The notes: generated from the sequence alone by a model not told the origin. A DNA stretch of 64,000 nucleotides from Haladaptatus sp. DYF46 (GCF_021083305.1 NZ_JAJFAY010000001.1:434001-498000); one strand, 5' to 3'. Shown: positions 31,202-40,318, numbered from the stretch's first letter. Numbers and translations: made by a program.

Positions 31202-32704
31202 ATGACTTCCGACCTTGCGTCGCAGGTACGGGACGTGTTGACGGTCGACCGGGAGGAGTTTCAGAGCCATGTCGAGGAGGACGCAGAGGTCATCAAGCGG
31301 GAACTCGCGGACGGAACGTTCGACAATCCCCAATCCATCGTCGGATTCGAATACGAGTTCTACGCGGTGGACGCGGAGACCAAAGCGCTCTCGCGGGTTC
31401 CGCGACGACTCCTTTCGCTCATCGGGTTCGAGAAGGAACTCGGCCTCCACAACGCCGAGATGTCAACGAGTCCGCAACCGCTGAACGAACACGGGTTGGC
31501 CGCACAGGAGGAGGAAGTGAAAGCCAGACTTTCGGCGGCGGAGGAGCGGACGGGGGCGGAGGGAATGCGCCTCGTCAGTGACGGCCTGTGGACGATTCCA
31601 CCGACGGGGGAAACGGCCACCCGATACCTCACCGACGGCGTCGATGACGACGGGGTTCAAATCGCGTCGAACATGAGCAACTCGGTACGCTATCACGCGA
31701 TGGCGAACACGGGGGAGTCCATCGGGATGGAACTCGACGCACCAAACGTCACGTTGTCCGCGAATACCGTGATGCCGGAGAGCCTGATAACGTCCATTCA
31801 ACCCCACTACCAGGTGCCCCACGCCCGCGACCTGCCGACCTACTTCCAGTACGCGGTTCGAATCGCGGCCCCGCTGTTGGCGCTCGGCGTCAACTCGCCG
31901 TTCTTCCCGCCGGACCTGTACGACGACGCTCCGGCGGCGGAGATAGTGGACGACGCGTGGATGGAAAACCGCATCCACGTCTTCGAGTCGGTGTTGAACG
32001 CCGTCGACCCCGGAAAGGTGCGGTTCCCCGAGGACGTCGAATCCGCGGAAGCGGCCATCGACGACGTCGTGGCGGACCGAACCATCGTCCCGATGCCCGT
32101 CTCGCGGTCGGACCGCTTCGACGACGAGTTCGCTCACTTCCGGTTGAAACACGGTACCTACTGGCGCTGGGTTCGCCCGGTGTTCGGCGGTGCGACGCGC
32201 GCCGACGCGAACGCCCGCATCGAGTTCCGGCCCATCGCCGCCCAACCGACGGTTCGGGACTCCATCGCGTTTCAGGCCGCGTTCGCAGGGTTGCTGGAGA
32301 GCACCTTCCGCCGGGAGCATCCGGTTCACCATCTCGATTGGGTGGTCGCGCGCGACAACTTCTACGCCGCCATGCACGACGGACTCGACGCCGAACTGTA
32401 CTGGATCACGAACGACGGCAAGGAGACGACCGAAGCGGACGAACTGTTCGCCGACCTCTTCGCACACGCGAAGGACGGCCTCCAAGCGCGCGGATTATCC
32501 GACGAACAGGCCGCGAAGTATCTCTACCCGCTGCGGCAACGCGCACGCCACGGCGTGACGCCCGCCGACTGGAAGAAGCGTGAGGTGCGCGACCGACTGG
32601 AAGCGGGCGAGACGCTGGCTGATGCGATTACGGGCATGCAACACGCCTACATCGACCAGCAAAAGGAGACGTTGCTCGACGGCAGTTTTACCGACTGGAA
32701 TTAG
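31202..32704 (+). CDS. gshA: glutamate-cysteine ligase (gamma-glutamylcysteine synthetase), haloarchaeal GshA type
   Basis: 500 aa. Haloarchaea make gamma-glutamylcysteine rather than glutathione as main thiol, and this protein closely resembles the haloarchaeal GshA as I remember it: DNPQSIVGFEYEFYAV, GLHNAEMSTSPQP, RLVSDGLWTIPPTGE, ITSIQPHYQVPHA and IEFRPIAAQPTVRDS. Motifs are of the GCS2/glutamine-synthetase-like superfamily. The ATG at 31202 is taken because the homologues begin with a short Ser/Thr leader; the open frame upstream is shadow. The stop overlaps convergently with psmB. Confidence 0.8.
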   Translation: MTSDLASQVRDVLTVDREEFQSHVEEDAEVIKRELADGTFDNPQSIVGFEYEFYAVDAETKALSRVPRRLLSLIGFEKELGLHNAEMSTSPQPLNEHGLAAQEEEVKARLSAAEERTGAEGMRLVSDGLWTIPPTGETATRYLTDGVDDDGVQIASNMSNSVRYHAMANTGESIGMELDAPNVTLSANTVMPESLITSIQPHYQVPHARDLPTYFQYAVRIAAPLLALGVNSPFFPPDLYDDAPAAEIVDDAWMENRIHVFESVLNAVDPGKVRFPEDVESAEAAIDDVVADRTIVPMPVSRSDRFDDEFAHFRLKHGTYWRWVRPVFGGATRADANARIEFRPIAAQPTVRDSIAFQAAFAGLLESTFRREHPVHHLDWVVARDNFYAAMHDGLDAELYWITNDGKETTEADELFADLFAHAKDGLQARGLSDEQAAKYLYPLRQRARHGVTPADWKKREVRDRLEAGETLADAITGMQHAYIDQQKETLLDGSFTDWN

Positions 32705-33435
32705 AGTACGTCGTCGAAGTCCTTGTGACCGGTGATATCGACGCCTTCCTCGGTGATTTCGGCGAGGAACACGCCGTTACCGCTGCCGGTGTCGCGCTCG
32801 ACTGCGCTCTTGATACCGCGGGCCGCGACGGCTTTCGCTTCCTCGTTCGAGAGGCCTTCCTCGTAATCCTGTTCGAGGACGCCGTATGCGAGTTGCATCC
32901 CGCTGCCCGTGACGGTGTAGTCGTCGGCCATGACGCCACCGGCGGGGTCGAGGCTGTAGATGTGCGAGCCTTCCTCGTCGATACCGCCGAGGATGGGAGA
33001 GACCATGAAGAACGGGCCGCCGCGAAGCATGTTGCCCGCGAGCGTCGAGAGCGCCTGCATGCTCATCTGTTCGCCGCGTCGGGATTCATAGAGGTTGGAT
33101 TCGATGCGCATCGTTCGGATGAACGACTGTGCGCCGCCGACGGACCCGGCCATCGTCAGGGCGGCCGTCGGGTGAATCTGTTCGACCTTCTGGACGTTCT
33201 TGTTGGAGACGAAGCGGCCGGCGAGGCTGGCACGCATGTCCGTCGCCATGACGACGCCGTCCGCGGTCGTCATGCCGATGGTCGTCGTTCCGGTTTTGTT
33301 GATGTTTTTCATGTCCTCCTGTGAGAACTCGTTGTCGGGGAGCGAGCCGATCTCCGGCTCGTACGGATTGGCGTCGTTACCGCTCAGGCGCTCCTTGTTA
33401 CGCGAGAAGTCGGAACCGTGCATTGGGCTACGCAT
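32701..33435 (-). CDS. psmB: proteasome subunit beta
   Basis: 244 aa catalytic subunit of the archaeal 20S proteasome. Propeptide residues 1-49 end in NKTG, and autocleavage would expose Thr50 in TTTIGMTTADGVVMATDMRAS. Catalytic Lys and Asp positions follow (SLAGRFVSNKNVQKVEQI, GSVGGAQSF). The GSGMQLAYGVLE and SNEEAKAVAARGIKSAVERDTGSG segments are standard. The ATG at 33435 matches the MRxPxH start of haloarchaeal PsmB; the frame extends upstream to 33471 without similarity. Confidence 0.96.
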   Translation of the reverse strand: MRSPMHGSDFSRNKERLSGNDANPYEPEIGSLPDNEFSQEDMKNINKTGTTTIGMTTADGVVMATDMRASLAGRFVSNKNVQKVEQIHPTAALTMAGSVGGAQSFIRTMRIESNLYESRRGEQMSMQALSTLAGNMLRGGPFFMVSPILGGIDEEGSHIYSLDPAGGVMADDYTVTGSGMQLAYGVLEQDYEEGLSNEEAKAVAARGIKSAVERDTGSGNGVFLAEITEEGVDITGHKDFDDVL

Positions 33436-33559
33436 TACCCGGACGTAGTCCATCAGCACTGATAAAACCAACCCTTCCGGGGTGTGATGAGGTGAAGCCC
33501 TCGGAGCCGAACCTCGGGGTATTCACCGTGAGATTACGCAAAACGAGCGTCGGTCGGGG

Positions 33560-33733
33560 TTATTCTTTCTTCGTCTTCTCGTAGGACGCCCCCAGGGATT
33601 CCACGATGCGGTGTACGGGAAACGGTACTCCGGCCCGCCGGGCGACGAGGGCGACCGGAAGCAGGCAGATTCCGGCCAGAACGCTGAGCTGGTACAGGGC
33701 AAACAGTGTCGCGCGTCGTATCGGTGCGAACAT
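33560..33733 (-). CDS. 57-aa conserved small membrane protein
   Basis: Short minus-strand frame starting at ATG 33733 and ending TAA at 33560-33562. It has one long hydrophobic stretch (LFALYQLSVLAGICLLPVALVARRAG), then VPFPVHRIVESLG and a basic tail. I recall this layout from a widespread family of small haloarchaeal membrane proteins of about 55-60 aa. The adjacent gene is psmB on the same strand but 124 nt away, so it is probably independent. Confidence 0.7.
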   Translation of the reverse strand: MFAPIRRATLFALYQLSVLAGICLLPVALVARRAGVPFPVHRIVESLGASYEKTKKE

Positions 33734-33848
33734 TGCAACTTCACCCGAGCCTGTGACACCACCCTATATATCGTTTGTTGCTAGTTCGATTTCATAACAA
33801 TCTATACCACCGGAATCAGGTCGACGCACTCTTGCGATTCAACCGAGG

Positions 33849-33863
33849 TTGTACACTGTACAA
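33849..33863. promoter_or_regulatory. perfect palindrome TTGTACA-C-TGTACAA
   Basis: Seven-base arms separated by one base, in the gap between the small membrane gene (-) and the BAT-type regulator (+). It is a good candidate operator for either gene. A second, imperfect dyad GCGTAAGTTATGCGC lies at about 33924-33938. No TATA can be assigned with confidence next to it. Confidence 0.4.
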
Positions 33864-34016
33864 TTCGAGGTGATTTCGACGGCGAGGATCCCCATGGTCA
33901 CGGCATTCCAACGCCGTCAATACGCGTAAGTTATGCGCATCATCATCGTCTCGTGCGCGACGAATCCCGCAAAAACGGCCAAAAGGGTTGACGCACGGCA
34001 CGCCCTATGGACCGTC

Positions 34017-34685
34017 GTGAACGTCGTCGTCGAACTTCGGCTCCCACCTGACGAGTTCGCCCTCGGGGAGTTGTTTCCCTATCGCTCCGATATCCGAATC
34101 GAGTTGGAGCGTCTCGTCCCGACGCGGGAGTGTTCGATGCCGTTTATCTGGGTCGCCACGGCCGACCCGTCGTTTCTCGCCGACGTCTCGCTCGAATCCG
34201 CTTCGGTCGATTCCATCGCGGTCCTGAGCGAAACTACAACCGGTGCGCTGTGTGAGATCCGCTGGTCCAGCGCCACCGATGGAATCCAAGGCATACTAAC
34301 GGAACAGGACGTGACGGTTCTCGACGCCATCGGAAACAGCGACGGATGGCAGTTCCGAATTCGATTCCCGGACCACGATTCGACCACTCGGTTCCGGGAG
34401 GCGTGTGACGAGCGATCCATCTCGTACGAAGTCCGGCGAATCTATTCCGTGGACGAGTTCCCCTCGAAAGAGTACGGGCTGACCGCCGAACAACGGGAGG
34501 CCCTTTCGACCGCGTTCGCCTCCGGGTATTTTCACGTCCCTCGCAAAACGTCGCTCTCCGAACTCGCCGAAACCCTCGACATCTCGCCACAGGCCGCGTC
34601 CGGCCGCCTTCGACGAGGATTGGAACGGATGCTTGAGACCACTCTCTTCCCCCGGAACGAACCGACCGAATCATCCGAGGGGTAA
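34017..34685 (+). CDS. BAT-type HTH_10 transcriptional regulator
   Basis: 222 aa. The N-terminal part (VVVELRLPPDEFALGELF ... PFIWVATADP) is the alpha/beta module found in bacterio-opsin-activator relatives. The C-terminal HTH_10 reads LTAEQREALSTAFASGYFHVPRKTSLSELAETLDISPQAASGRLRRG. The GTG at 34017 is preferred over an ATG at 33933 because family members begin with the NVVVE strand; the extra 28 residues look like non-coding DNA. Confidence 0.85.
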   Translation: MNVVVELRLPPDEFALGELFPYRSDIRIELERLVPTRECSMPFIWVATADPSFLADVSLESASVDSIAVLSETTTGALCEIRWSSATDGIQGILTEQDVTVLDAIGNSDGWQFRIRFPDHDSTTRFREACDERSISYEVRRIYSVDEFPSKEYGLTAEQREALSTAFASGYFHVPRKTSLSELAETLDISPQAASGRLRRGLERMLETTLFPRNEPTESSEG

Positions 34686-34790
34686 TAAACGCATGAACCA
34701 CTAAACCCCAAACATTCCATCCATGGTACGCCTCTGACGAAGCAATGCCGGCCACAGCGCTTTTCGTTCGACCCTCGGGAGGGATATAAC

Positions 34791-35069
34791 GTGGTTCGAG
34801 AGTCGAGCGATAATCAGACGATTCTTCACGAAACGAGTCACGAGGGAGGACCGTTAGCCGAGACGGTTATCGACGCCATCGCCGAAGTTACCGACAGCAG
34901 TTCGACCGAGATTGAACCGCTCTACGAGAGTATCGACCCCGATGCCCTCGAAGACCTGTTCGGCCGTCAGTCCGAACAGCGGGTCCCGAGGCGGGTCGAA
35001 TTCGTCCACAAAGGGTTCGCAGTCGTCGTCTTTCGGACGGGACGGGTCGTGATTTACGAGGCGGGATAG
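34791..35069 (+). CDS. HalOD1 output domain protein
   Basis: 92 aa with GTG start. PLAETVIDAIAEVTDSSSTEIEPLYESIDPDALEDLFG is the HalOD1 core, followed by VEFVHKGFAVVVFRTGRVVI. It is a second copy of the domain found at 16.4 kb, here beside a BAT-type regulator on the same strand. Free-standing HalOD1 proteins are common in haloarchaea; mechanism unknown. Confidence 0.8.
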   Translation: MVRESSDNQTILHETSHEGGPLAETVIDAIAEVTDSSSTEIEPLYESIDPDALEDLFGRQSEQRVPRRVEFVHKGFAVVVFRTGRVVIYEAG

Positions 35070-35128
35070 TCGCCGTCTCGAATACGACGGGCCAGTACGC
35101 TTTTCGCCGTGTTCGGCGTACTAGCCCC

Positions 35129-35371
35129 ATGCCTGATAACGAGTACGACGTGTACCTCGTGCCGACTGGCAAACGGGGTGGAGAACAGAACATCGTGTCC
35201 CCGGTCGAAGGTGACGACCTGGAGTTCTACGAAACGGGGGTTTGGCTGCGACGGAAAGGCGGGAGAAACTTCTTCCCGTACGAGCAGATTCGGACGATTC
35301 GAGAACACGGACAGGACGTAGAGAGCAGCAAAGTAGCGGGGGAAGAGAGCGGCGAGTCTGCGGGCGATTAG
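35129..35371 (+). CDS. conserved small soluble protein
   Basis: 80 aa. YDVYLVPTGKRGGEQNIVSPVEGDDLEFYETGVWLRRKGGRNFFPYEQIRTIREH is a compact beta-rich fold resembling a short SH3/PRC-like barrel; the acidic tail is disordered. It is not a family I can name. Spacing and codon use support a real gene. Confidence 0.62.
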   Translation: MPDNEYDVYLVPTGKRGGEQNIVSPVEGDDLEFYETGVWLRRKGGRNFFPYEQIRTIREHGQDVESSKVAGEESGESAGD

Positions 35372-35378
35372 ACGCGCG

Positions 35379-37097
35379 CTATTCGGGCGTCAACCCGACG
35401 ATTTCACGCGAGAAGATGTCGGCGTAGCCCGAGAACGACAGTTTTAGCGAGGGGACGCCGGGGAAGGTCAGCGTCTGGATTCCGATCATCGGTCGCTCGA
35501 CGTCCGTTCCGAGGCTTCGGAACGCGCTCTCAATGGCGGTGTACAGTTTCGCCGTCTCCTCGACTTCGAGGTCCGAACAGACGCCGGCGACTCGCGTCGG
35601 GAGTTCCGCGACCACGTCGCCGTCCCTGACGACTGCCCACCCGCCGCCCATCTCGTTGACGTGGGCGACGGCCTCCCTGAGGTCCTCGCCGCTTCCGAGC
35701 GCCAACACGCCGGGCGTCTCCCAGACGAGGCTGGTCGCGACCGCTCCCTCAAGCGGGCCGAAACCGGTGACGAACCCGGTGAATCCGGTTCCGTCGCCGT
35801 CAGGGTGTCGGTCGAGAAGGGTGGCTTTCAGCAGGCCCTCTTCCGGCGCGGCGACGAGTTCGCCGCCTTCGATCGGCGGGCGAACTCGCGTTTCACCCGA
35901 GATGAGACCCTCGCGGTACTCGATGGCGCGCACCGTTCCGTCGGTCGCGACGTCGGCCGGGACGCTGAATCCGGCCGGGTCGGTACTGACGTTCACGCTG
36001 TCGTAGAAGTGGCTCGGATACTCGTAGGAACGCGGCGCGACGGTCGTCTCGTGGTTGTTGTAGACGACTTCGCCGCCGTTGATGACCGTGGTGACGTTGA
36101 CGGTTTCCAGGTCGTCGATGAGGAGGATGTCCGCGACGTTGCCCGGTGCGAGCGACCCGAGGTTCGGCAGGTCGAAGTGACGGGCCGGGTTGAGCGTCGC
36201 CATGCGAATCGCGTCGGCGGGCGCGATGCCCTCCTCGATGGCCCGGCGGACCACCACGTCCATGTATCCCTCGCCGATGAGTTCGCGGGGCCACATGCCG
36301 TCGGTCGAGAGGGAGATTTCGGCCGCGCCGATCTCCTCGTACGCTTCGCCGACCGCGGCCATGTCGTCGCGAATCGACCCACAGCGGCCGACGGCGTGGA
36401 TGCCGCTTTCGACGCGTTCGATGATGTCCTCGCCGGTAATCGACTCGTGGTCGTCATCGACGATTGTGGCGAACGCTTGGAGTTTCTCGCCGGAACAGCC
36501 AGCGCCGTGGCCCGTGACCGTCTTCCCTTCGAGGTGGGCGCGTTCGTACAGTTCCTCGGTGGGCGAGTCGCGGCCGACGGCGTGAATCCAGTCGGTTTCG
36601 CCGACCCCGATGACTCGGGCGTCGCCAAGGAGGTTCGTGAGCGATTCGGCGTCACCACGCGCCGGTTCGAACGTGTCGACGAGCGGTTGGGGCGGGACCG
36701 TGGCGAACACCCGAATCGGGAGGTAGGAGGTCGCGGCGAGCAACTGCTCGACGCCCTCCGCGCCGAAGGCCGGGCCGAACCCGGAAACCTCGGTCACGAC
36801 GGTCGTCGTGCCCCCTTCGAGGGCGTAGTGATAGGCGTTCTCGAACGTCTGGTGGAGGTCGATGTGGGTGTGGGCGTCGATGAACCCGGGCGTGACGACC
36901 CGGTCGCTGGCGTTGATGACGTTCGTCTCGTCTCCGATGGAATCGCTACCGTCCTCCGGCAGCGCCGCGACGCGATTGTTCTTGACCACGACGTCGCGCG
37001 CCTGAAACTCGCAGGGTTCCGGCATGAGGACGCGACCGTTCCGAATCACGAGGTCGGCGGGTTCGTCGCCGAGCGTGACTGGTTGCAGTTCGTTCAT
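35379..37097 (-). CDS. ade: adenine deaminase
   Basis: 572 aa amidohydrolase of the bacterial/archaeal Ade type, converting adenine to hypoxanthine in purine salvage. It shows ADLVIRNGRVLMPEP, the metal motif GFIDAHTHIDLHQTF (HxH), GGTTTVVTEVSGFGP, TGHGAGCSGEKL, LSTDGMWPREL, and the Ade-specific C-terminal domain with GFGPLEGAVATSLVWETPGVL. The start at 37097 overlaps the upstream MBL gene stop (ATGA); the longer frame to 37241 is not credible. It is probably co-transcribed with the MBL-fold gene. Confidence 0.92.
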   Translation of the reverse strand: MNELQPVTLGDEPADLVIRNGRVLMPEPCEFQARDVVVKNNRVAALPEDGSDSIGDETNVINASDRVVTPGFIDAHTHIDLHQTFENAYHYALEGGTTTVVTEVSGFGPAFGAEGVEQLLAATSYLPIRVFATVPPQPLVDTFEPARGDAESLTNLLGDARVIGVGETDWIHAVGRDSPTEELYERAHLEGKTVTGHGAGCSGEKLQAFATIVDDDHESITGEDIIERVESGIHAVGRCGSIRDDMAAVGEAYEEIGAAEISLSTDGMWPRELIGEGYMDVVVRRAIEEGIAPADAIRMATLNPARHFDLPNLGSLAPGNVADILLIDDLETVNVTTVINGGEVVYNNHETTVAPRSYEYPSHFYDSVNVSTDPAGFSVPADVATDGTVRAIEYREGLISGETRVRPPIEGGELVAAPEEGLLKATLLDRHPDGDGTGFTGFVTGFGPLEGAVATSLVWETPGVLALGSGEDLREAVAHVNEMGGGWAVVRDGDVVAELPTRVAGVCSDLEVEETAKLYTAIESAFRSLGTDVERPMIGIQTLTFPGVPSLKLSFSGYADIFSREIVGLTPE

Positions 37098-38047
37098 TGA
37101 GTTACTCCTTCGTACACGACGACGCCACCTTGTTCGTGTCGGTTCACTTCCTCGCGCGCTTCGAGGACGTCGAGGTGGCCGACGGCCTCGCTCATCCCGG
37201 GGAAGTACTCGGTCGCGGGTAGATCCTCGAACAGTTCGCACATCACGTCGAACGCCGTCGTCGGCCGGTCCACGAGCGCACGCACGTTTTCGGTACGCTC
37301 CTCGTGGGCGGCGAGGATTTCGTCGATTCGGGCCGACGGGTCCGTTATCTCCTCACGGTGGCCCGGAAGGAGGAGATCGAAGTCGCGGTCCCGCAGTTCG
37401 GCGAGCGAGCGGTTGAACGAGGGGAGGACGCGCGGGCGAGGGCCGCCCTCCTCGGTCGGCGGTTGGAGGAACGGGTTCGGCGTGATGTCGCCGAGAACGT
37501 GGTCCCCGACGATGGCTTTCGATTTTCCGTCGTCTTCGAACGTGAACAGGGTTTCACCGGAGGAGTGGCCCAGCACCGTCTCCGCCGTCAGTTCGACACC
37601 CTCGACGGTGACCGATTCGCCGTCGTCGAGTTCGATATCGGTTTCGACGTCGGGGGCGACCGAGAGGTAGGCTTCCGGCAGGTTGGTGACGGTTTGGGCG
37701 GTGGTCTCCGCCATTCCACAGCGGTCGAAGAAGTCGGAGAAGTACTCCTGTTCGTACGCCAATCGATCGCCGAAGTCGCGAACGATGTCGGCCGCTTCCG
37801 CGCTGGTGGCGACGCTGGCACCCGATTCACGGAGCCGTTTTGCCAATCCGAAGTGGTCGGGGTGGGGGTGCGTGATGAGAACTCGTTCGATGTCCGACGG
37901 GGCGAGGTCCCGTTCGTCCAACTCTTCGAACAGGGCAGTCCATGCCTCTTCGCTTCCCGGACCCGGGTCGACCAGCGTCCGCCCCGAAAGGTAGGCGTTC
38001 ACCGGACCGATTTGAAACGGCGTCGGAATCGAAAGCCGCGTAAACAT
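37094..38047 (-). CDS. metallo-beta-lactamase fold hydrolase
   Basis: 317 aa. It contains LITHPHPDHFGL (HxHxDH zinc motif), VLGHSSGETLF, IVGDHVLG and LLLPGHREEI, giving the full glyoxalase-II/LACTB2-like ligand set. A C-terminal helical extension follows (AHEERTENVRALVDRPTTAFDVMCELF) with the DxxL winged-helix feature of LACTB2. The substrate is unknown. It overlaps the adenine deaminase gene by 4 nt and lies upstream of it in the same operon. Confidence 0.88.
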   Translation of the reverse strand: MFTRLSIPTPFQIGPVNAYLSGRTLVDPGPGSEEAWTALFEELDERDLAPSDIERVLITHPHPDHFGLAKRLRESGASVATSAEAADIVRDFGDRLAYEQEYFSDFFDRCGMAETTAQTVTNLPEAYLSVAPDVETDIELDDGESVTVEGVELTAETVLGHSSGETLFTFEDDGKSKAIVGDHVLGDITPNPFLQPPTEEGGPRPRVLPSFNRSLAELRDRDFDLLLPGHREEITDPSARIDEILAAHEERTENVRALVDRPTTAFDVMCELFEDLPATEYFPGMSEAVGHLDVLEAREEVNRHEQGGVVVYEGVTQ

Positions 38048-38159
38048 ACAGTTTCCCTTTCTTTGCCCGCCGTAAAACCGTTTTTGAACCGACGTTCTCG
38101 TCGAATACCGACGGAACGATTATATCTGACCCGTGCGTAAGGACATAATTGGGAGAACG

Positions 38160-38405
38160 ATGAACACCCACTTCAAAGACGCGTGGTACCACCTCCGACA
38201 TGCCGGGAGTCATCTCGGACGTGGTGTCCGCGAGGAACTCCGACCCGCCGAGCGAAAAGCCCGCGAGATGACCGGGAGGGAGCGACCGCCCGAGCCGTCA
38301 CGACGGGAGAAGATGCGCGATAACCTTCGAGACGTCGAACACAAAGCGAAGAAACGGTCACGGACCGCGATGCGGGACGCGAAAAAGCGGATGCGAATGA
38401 GTTAA
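38160..38405 (+). CDS. small basic helical protein (DUF7553 type)
   Basis: 81 aa, highly basic and helical: HFKDAWYHLRHAGSHLGRGVREELRPAERKAREMTGRE then RREKMRDNLRDVEHKAKKR. The layout matches my memory of DUF7553, a haloarchaeal family of unknown function. The ATG at 38160 replaces an in-frame ATG at 38133 because the family begins MNxHF. Basicity is unusual among haloarchaeal proteins and suggests nucleic-acid or membrane contact. The stop overlaps convergently with the next gene. Confidence 0.72.
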   Translation: MNTHFKDAWYHLRHAGSHLGRGVREELRPAERKAREMTGRERPPEPSRREKMRDNLRDVEHKAKKRSRTAMRDAKKRMRMS

Positions 38406-39703
38406 CCGTCGAAGCCGATACGCTCGCAATCTGCGAAATCGCAGTCCTCGACGCGCGGTACCGACGCATTCTTTCTGTCCACGTCCACACGGCCACGGAA
38501 CGTCGAGTTCCGAAACGTCGCGTCATCGGCCTTGACGAGTACCGTCGTCCCGTCGGCATCGTGTGTCGCCGTCACGCCGTCGAAGACGATTCGCGCTCCG
38601 AGGACGTTGATGCCGTTGCGATTCTCGTCTCCGTTTCGGAACGCGAACCGGCAGTTTCGAAGTTCGGTCCCGTCGCGCCACAGTTCGACGGCGTAGTTGT
38701 GTTTCGACCCGTCGCCCGAATCCGCGAGTTCGACGCTCTCCAGTACGACCGGTCCGTCGCCGTCGTTGATCTTGACGGGTCGTGCGGACGAAGTACATTC
38801 GATTGTCATGTCGCGCACGCGTGCGGAGCGGCTGGAAACGCGGAGGCCGTCGTTGTCGCAGTTCGGCAGGCGGAGTTCGCCGCCGAAGACGCGGCAGTCG
38901 CCCTCCTGTAACCACAGTCCGCACCCGGTGTAGGTCGTCTCGCCCATCTCGATTCGCACGTCTCGGGCCTCGTCGCCGTCGCCCAACCGGAGGTTCGAGT
39001 TCCCGTTGTCCTTCCACAAGCCGCCCGTCACGAGACACGGTCCATCCCCTCCGGCGAGGTAGCCGCCGTTGTTCACCCAGCCCTCGACGTGACAGTCCCG
39101 AAACGCCAACTCGCCGCGGTGGTCGTCGGAGACGTTGACCCCGATGGGATGGCTGGTCTGGGATTCCGTGGGCGACTGGTCGGGATAGCTCTCGGGTTCG
39201 AAAGCGCACCCGTCCGGGAGCGAAACGGTCACTACGCCCGACCCCTCGGGGTGCGTGACCGCCGCGTAAATCGCACCGAGGGCCTTCTTCCCCGCGGAGG
39301 CACATTCGCCCTCGACGCTCACGTTCTCGATTCGCAAATCGTGGCTTGCCCGCGCCGAGACAGCCTGCGCGCCGACGCCGTCCGCCGTCATGTCGAACGT
39401 GAGGTTCCGAATCTCGACCCTCGTCGCCGAGGCGTCCGGCGACGCGCCCCATCCACCGCCGACGTCGAGGCCGTACTGCTGGTCGGGGTCGGTCACGACC
39501 AGCGTGGCGTGCGGGTCGCCGACCACCGCAATCGCCTCGCAGTCGTTGCGTTCGAACCGCCCGTCGAGGTGGTAGCGTCCCTCGGGTACCACGAACTTCA
39601 CCCGCGCGCCCGGGTGAGCCGACAGGGCCTCGTTCAGCGGGATTTCGCCGTCCAGAACGTCCGGGTTCGTCTCGGCGACGTTCACCACGGTCCAGTCGGT
39701 CAT
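38402..39703 (-). CDS. right-handed beta-helix repeat protein
   Basis: 433 aa. Repeated short strands typical of a right-handed parallel beta-helix run from about residue 90 onward (VEIRNLTFDM, LRIENVSVEG, LAFRDCHVEGW, VRDMTIECT, VVLESVELAD, LRNCRFAFRNG, FRNSTFRG). No signal peptide is seen, so it may be cytoplasmic or non-classically exported. No enzyme motif is recognised; relatives include pectate-lyase-like folds. The start at 39703 (MTDWTVVNVAET) is the first methionine before the fold. Confidence 0.78.
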   Translation of the reverse strand: MTDWTVVNVAETNPDVLDGEIPLNEALSAHPGARVKFVVPEGRYHLDGRFERNDCEAIAVVGDPHATLVVTDPDQQYGLDVGGGWGASPDASATRVEIRNLTFDMTADGVGAQAVSARASHDLRIENVSVEGECASAGKKALGAIYAAVTHPEGSGVVTVSLPDGCAFEPESYPDQSPTESQTSHPIGVNVSDDHRGELAFRDCHVEGWVNNGGYLAGGDGPCLVTGGLWKDNGNSNLRLGDGDEARDVRIEMGETTYTGCGLWLQEGDCRVFGGELRLPNCDNDGLRVSSRSARVRDMTIECTSSARPVKINDGDGPVVLESVELADSGDGSKHNYAVELWRDGTELRNCRFAFRNGDENRNGINVLGARIVFDGVTATHDADGTTVLVKADDATFRNSTFRGRVDVDRKNASVPRVEDCDFADCERIGFDG

Positions 39704-39799
39704 GGTCAGGGGTCGGCATCGGTCGAACTTGGTCGTAGTGGCCGTCCGCCCTCGAAAGCAAGTCTTAAGTCCGGTGCAGGAAAACGATGAACTGCGTAC

Positions 39800-39874
39800 G
39801 GGTCGGTAGTCTAGTCCGGTTATGACAGCTCCTTCACACGGAGCAGATCGGCAGTTCGAATCTGCCCCGACCCA
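39800..39874 (+). tRNA. tRNA-Val (anticodon CAC)
   Basis: Cloverleaf is clear: acceptor GGGTCGG/CCGACCC with discriminator A, D-arm around TAGTCTAGTCCGGTTATGAC, anticodon stem GCTCC/GGAGC with loop TTCACAC (anticodon CAC), and T-arm GGCAG-TTCGAAT-CTGCC. No intron and no encoded CCA. Its last 13 bases are the left attachment site of the integrated element and remain intact after integration. Confidence 0.93.
39862..39874 (+). other. attL core within tRNA-Val 3' end
   Basis: CTGCCCCGACCCA covers the 3' half of the T-stem and the acceptor 3' strand including discriminator A. It is identical to 59839-59851. Integration here leaves the tRNA functional. Confidence 0.82.
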
Positions 39875-39941
39875 CTCCGTATATATACTTTTTCCAGCAT
39901 CCGCTGACACTTAGCGGCCGGTTTAGGGGGTGCTGGTTCTG

Positions 39942-40211
39942 ATGGCGGTTCAACTGCCAGACCCCAACAGTGACCGCCAAACGTGCGGCTATTGCGAGGC
40001 CCACGTTACCCAAGAGTTCCGGCGCGTGTACGGTACCGACGACGGTCGCGTCCTGCGATGTCCCGAGTGCGACACGTGGGCACGCATAATGCGCGGGTCC
40101 GCCTGCGGACTCGATGTCACCGAGCGGCTGGACCCACAGGAGTATCCGAGTCGGAAGGGCGGTGTCGAACTCCGAAAGAGACGCATCACCGACGGCGGTG
40201 AGAACGCGTGA
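39942..40211 (+). CDS. zinc-ribbon protein (DUF7563-like)
   Basis: 89 aa, first gene of the element. CGYCEAHVTQEFRRVYG ... VLRCPECDTWARIM forms two CxxC knuckles of a zinc ribbon, followed by a basic/polar tail. Similar short proteins (DUF7563 type) are frequent in haloarchaeal plasmids and proviruses. The ATG at 39942 lies about 60 nt after a GTATATATAC TATA-like sequence (39877-39886). It overlaps the next gene by GTGA. Confidence 0.7.
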   Translation: MAVQLPDPNSDRQTCGYCEAHVTQEFRRVYGTDDGRVLRCPECDTWARIMRGSACGLDVTERLDPQEYPSRKGGVELRKRRITDGGENA

Positions 40212-40318
40212 GGGAGTTTGTCCGAGCCAGCGAACTCTACGACGTCGAGACCAAAGTCTCCCTCCGACATCCCGCGGAACAGGCGGGTACCGACGTGACA
40301 GGTGAGCAGGAGGGATAA
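40208..40318 (+). CDS. 36-aa hypothetical protein
   Basis: A GTG start at 40208 overlaps the previous stop (GTGA) and the TAA at 40316-40318 is two bases before the next ATG. The predicted peptide begins MREFVRASELYDVETKV and is charged and soluble. Its position in a tightly packed operon is the main evidence; no family is recognised. Confidence 0.55.
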   Translation: MREFVRASELYDVETKVSLRHPAEQAGTDVTGEQEG

